From: Lachnospiraceae bacterium
GTDB lineage: Bacteria > Bacillota > Clostridia > Lachnospirales > Lachnospiraceae
Direction: 5' to 3'
Assembly: GCA_022798035.1 (NCBI GenBank)
Contig: JAAWLS010000077.1
Location: 1-8,733 of the forward strand
Length of the DNA: 8,733 nt
Positions 6,809 through 8,733 of the stretch are shown one piece after another. The notes beneath the pieces are model-generated. The model did no database searches and was not told the origin of the DNA. It was given only the letters and a program-made list of their open reading frames with translations. Each line of letters begins with the position of its first letter. Position 1 is the first letter of the stretch. The translations under genes were made by a program, and so were the position numbers.

Positions 6809-7723
6809 ATGAAGGTAACGAGAGTAGTTCATGAAGCTGAAGGGCGCAGAAAGAGAGTGGCGGCTTATGTCAGGGTCAGCACGCTGTGCGAAGAGCAGGG
6901 GGAATCTTTTGAGGCTCAGATGAAGTACTTTAAGACATTGATTGAGAGTGTGAGAGACTGGGAATTTGTGGAAATTTATGCGGACCAGGGCATTACAGGG
7001 GTAAACGCGAAAAAAAGAAACGGATTTACGAGAATGATTGAGGATGCGGTGAATGGAAAGATTGACATTATTCTGGTAAAATCTATTTCACGTTTTGCCA
7101 GAAACAGCAAAGAGGCGCAGATGTACATTCACAAATTAAAAGAAAGCAATGTAGAAGTGCGGTTTGAGCGGGAGGGGATTTCATCGTTGAATCCTCAGTC
7201 GGAGATGGTTTTTAATTTTATGGCTGCAATTGCCCAGGAGGAGTCAAAATCTATTTCAGAGAATATGAAGTGGACGTATCAGCGGCTGGCAGAGAGGGGA
7301 ATCCGCCATATTGGAAACAACCATGTTTTGGGATACGCGGAGATAGAGGGAAAACTTGTGCCCAATGAGGATGCCTGGATTCCAAAACTTATTTTTGAAG
7401 AGTATGCCGCCGGGCTCAAAAGTAAGGAGATTATTAAACATCTGGACGAGCGGGGCGCAAGACGGATGCGCAAGAAAGATTCCTTTCAATATAGCACGAT
7501 AAATTATATTTTAAGAAATGAGATTTACGTGGGCGACCGGAAAATTCAAAAGAAACCGCCGATTGATTATCTGACAAAGAGGCCGGATTACACCAAATCC
7601 TATGACAGCTTTTACATTAAAGATGACCACGAAGGGATTGTTTCGCGGGAAGTGTGGAAAAAGGTGCAGAGAAGAATAAAATCTGAGACGGAGAAAAGAG
7701 CGAAAAAGAAAGGAAATCTTTGA
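6809..7723 (+). CDS. Serine recombinase 3 (304 aa, no zinc ribbon)
   Basis: This is the third serine recombinase of the operon, starting 3 nt after recombinase 2 stops. Catalytic S24 lies in YVRVST, followed by KSISRFARN and AIAQEESKSISENMKW. A Recombinase domain runs from about 165 to 290, and a lysine- and arginine-rich end (RRIKSETEKRAKKKGNL) closes the protein. Like recombinase 1 it lacks a zinc ribbon and coiled coil, yet it is clearly different in sequence from it, so the operon is not a recent tandem duplication. The upstream AAAGGA (6793-6798), about 10 nt from the ATG, is a moderate binding site. Its stop codon is the first three bases of a 17-bp direct repeat. All catalytic motifs look intact. 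Confidence 0.92.
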   Translation: MKVTRVVHEAEGRRKRVAAYVRVSTLCEEQGESFEAQMKYFKTLIESVRDWEFVEIYADQGITGVNAKKRNGFTRMIEDAVNGKIDIILVKSISRFARNSKEAQMYIHKLKESNVEVRFEREGISSLNPQSEMVFNFMAAIAQEESKSISENMKWTYQRLAERGIRHIGNNHVLGYAEIEGKLVPNEDAWIPKLIFEEYAAGLKSKEIIKHLDERGARRMRKKDSFQYSTINYILRNEIYVGDRKIQKKPPIDYLTKRPDYTKSYDSFYIKDDHEGIVSREVWKKVQRRIKSETEKRAKKKGNL

Positions 7724-7757
7724 GAAATGGAACCGGCTTCTGAGAAATGGAACCGGC
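7721..7757. repeat. Tandem 17-bp direct repeat at the end of the recombinase operon
   Basis: TGAGAAATGGAACCGGC occurs at 7721-7737 and again at 7741-7757, separated by TTC, giving an exact 20-bp period. The first copy begins with the stop codon of recombinase 3. Position next to a recombinase gene suggests an attachment or recombinase-binding site, but slippage duplication or a small intergenic repeat is also possible. No third copy was found near 4154-4304. Confidence 0.75.
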
Positions 7758-7820
7758 GGAAAGACAAATTTTCCAAAATATCGGATGGTTTCTGGAAACT
7801 GATAAAGGTACAGGAGAATT

Positions 7821-8636
7821 TTACGAAAATGTATGATAGGAACGCTTATAATCTGACGGCGTAAGTCCCACATATTTTTCAAATTGTTTTGTAAAATGGC
7901 TTTGGTCCCAGAAACCTGCAAGCAGGGCTGCTTCTGCTATCGTCTCTGTTTTGCTGATAGAACGCTGCGCCTTACGGATTCGGTTTTGGATTTGAAACTG
8001 GTGAGGTGTCAACCCCACTTCTTTTTTAAAACTTCGGATAAAATGATATTTGCTGATAAAAGCCTGTTGCGCCATGGATGAAACGCGAAACGTGTCCTCT
8101 GGGTGTAGCTCCAGTTGTTCTTTCAGCTGGACAATAAAAGAATTTTGTCTGGCAGAAGTGAACCCCGTTGGAAGAGCGTTCAACTGGGATAAGCTGGGCT
8201 CTGTTGGAAGAGTGTCCAATTGAGCCAGGATGGCCTCTGTTGGGAGAACGTTCGACCGGGATAAGCTGGGCTCTGTTGGGAGAGAGTCTATTTTCCTGGT
8301 ATTCTGCAGGACTGTCAGAAATTTTTTAAAATTATTTTTTATGAGGTCCATGGAATATCGCTGTAAAATGTCTTTGGGAATACACAGGCTGAGCAGACTG
8401 TAGCTGTCATCAGCTGAAATGCTGTGAGGTACATAGGGCGGAATAGAAAATGTTTGATTCTTTTTATAAATTTTTGTCTCCTGGTTTGCAGTGAGCGTAA
8501 GAAGGCCTTCCAGAACAATACCCACAGTAAATACGGAAACATGATTGTGCAGGGGATAAGATATGCACCAGTCAGTGCAGAAAATTAACTCTATTCCTGT
8601 TTCTGTGTTGTGTAGATAATGTATAGTGCCGGGCAT
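7821..8636 (-). CDS. AraC-family transcriptional regulator with cupin sensor
   Basis: This 271-residue protein should be a ligand-responsive transcription activator or repressor. Residues about 1-100 form a cupin-like sensor (HNHVSVFTVGIVLEG, followed by FSIPPYVPHSI, a hallmark of the family). Residues 167-271 form the two helix-turn-helix AraC domain: SSMAQQAFISKYHFIRSFKKEVG for the first motif and IAEAALLAGFWDQSHFTKQF with VGLTPSDYK for the second. The linker (119-166) consists of four 12-residue repeats beginning LPT. The start is supported by GAGGTG 8 nt upstream (minus strand; plus 8645-8650) and by a near-consensus promoter. It converges on the recombinase operon. Its targets are not visible and may lie beyond the right edge. 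AraC proteins of this type often control sugar uptake or use, but nothing here proves it. Confidence 0.93.
   Translation of the reverse strand: MPGTIHYLHNTETGIELIFCTDWCISYPLHNHVSVFTVGIVLEGLLTLTANQETKIYKKNQTFSIPPYVPHSISADDSYSLLSLCIPKDILQRYSMDLIKNNFKKFLTVLQNTRKIDSLPTEPSLSRSNVLPTEAILAQLDTLPTEPSLSQLNALPTGFTSARQNSFIVQLKEQLELHPEDTFRVSSMAQQAFISKYHFIRSFKKEVGLTPHQFQIQNRIRKAQRSISKTETIAEAALLAGFWDQSHFTKQFEKYVGLTPSDYKRSYHTFS
8139..8282 (-). repeat. Four 36-bp tandem repeats in the AraC linker
   Basis: Four units of exactly 36 bp encode 12-residue repeats that start with LPT (residues 119, 131, 143 and 155): LPTEPSLSRSNV, LPTEAILAQLDT, LPTEPSLSQLNA, LPTGFTSARQNS. On the plus strand the GTTGG(A/G)AGAG phase marks recur at 8167, 8203, 8239 and 8275. 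The last protein unit is the most diverged. The repeats keep the frame, so copy-number change would alter linker length without breaking the gene. Confidence 0.85.
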
Positions 8637-8663
8637 TGCAGATTCACCTCTTCTCTTTCTGAA

Positions 8664-8692
8664 ATTATATCGGCTGGCTGTAAAAAAAGCAA
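8664..8692 (-). promoter_or_regulatory. Sigma-A promoter of the AraC gene
   Basis: On the minus strand, TTGCTT (plus 8687-8692) and TATAAT (plus 8664-8669) are separated by exactly 17 bases. The start would lie near plus 8657, leaving a leader of about 20 nt that holds little more than the ribosome binding site. Confidence 0.8.
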
Positions 8693-8714
8693 CTGTTTCT
8701 CTCGATTTTAAATT

Positions 8715-8729
8715 GGATAACGGCTATCC
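8715..8729. promoter_or_regulatory. Possible operator: GGATA-N5-TATCC
   Basis: A perfect 5-bp inverted repeat with a 5-base spacer lies about 22 bases upstream of the AraC promoter -35, at the window edge. It could be a binding site for the regulator or for a divergent gene outside the window. AraC sites are more often direct repeats, so the call is weak. Confidence 0.2.
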
Positions 8730-8733
8730 TTGT

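Noticed and set aside
6646..6834. A 62-codon plus-strand frame overlapping the end of recombinase 2.
   Set aside because: It lies in another frame of the conserved gene and bridges into recombinase 3; chance frame.
7724..7820. A terminator between the converging recombinase operon and AraC gene.
   Set aside because: Only a 5-bp GGAAA/TTTCC dyad (7758-7774) without a T tract was found; no convincing terminator for either strand.
8139..8282. The 36-bp periodicity as a CRISPR array.
   Set aside because: The units are contiguous, without spacers, and lie in frame within a coding gene.

Overview
The window looks like a chromosomal segment of a Clostridia (Firmicutes) genome, probably Lachnospiraceae. 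This is inferred from the moderate-to-low GC content, AGGAGG-type ribosome binding sites, consensus sigma-A promoters, tRNA genes without encoded CCA, and the ftsH and GH13 family types. No taxonomic search could be run, so the family-level placement is tentative.

Layout. Positions 1-1155 hold the 3' two thirds of ftsH, cut by the window edge. Positions 1156-1686 form a 531-base gap without a convincing protein gene. It contains a candidate short structured RNA of about 90 nt (a -10 box, a C-rich loop hairpin and a perfect intrinsic terminator). This is followed by a strongly structured, repeat-like segment (about 1380-1560) and then the promoter of the next gene. Positions 1687-3798 encode a cytoplasmic GH13 alpha-glycosidase of the neopullulanase/cyclomaltodextrinase type with all catalytic residues. 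Positions 3799-4193 hold a two-gene tRNA operon, tRNA-Tyr(GUA) and tRNA-Leu(UAA), driven by two tandem promoters with identical hexamers and closed by an intrinsic terminator.

Positions 4305-7723 are a tightly packed operon of three different serine recombinases: 310, 522 and 304 aa. Each has its own catalytic serine, but only the middle one carries the C-terminal zinc ribbon. The genes overlap by 1 nt or lie 3 nt apart, so the three proteins are probably made together. Such serine-recombinase triplets are known from integrative elements of Firmicutes. Here no cargo, relaxase, replication or conjugation gene is visible inside the window. The triplet is therefore either one end of a larger element beyond a boundary not seen here, a remnant, or a very small element. 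A 17-bp direct repeat in tandem sits exactly at the stop codon of the third gene.

Positions 7821-8636, on the minus strand, encode an AraC-family regulator. Its sensor and DNA-binding domains are joined by four 12-residue (36-bp) tandem repeats. A near-consensus promoter lies just upstream of it, and a small inverted repeat follows at the window edge.

The housekeeping part (ftsH, GH13, tRNAs) and the recombinase operon have no obvious functional link. The recombinases appear to have been inserted between the tRNA operon and the AraC gene.
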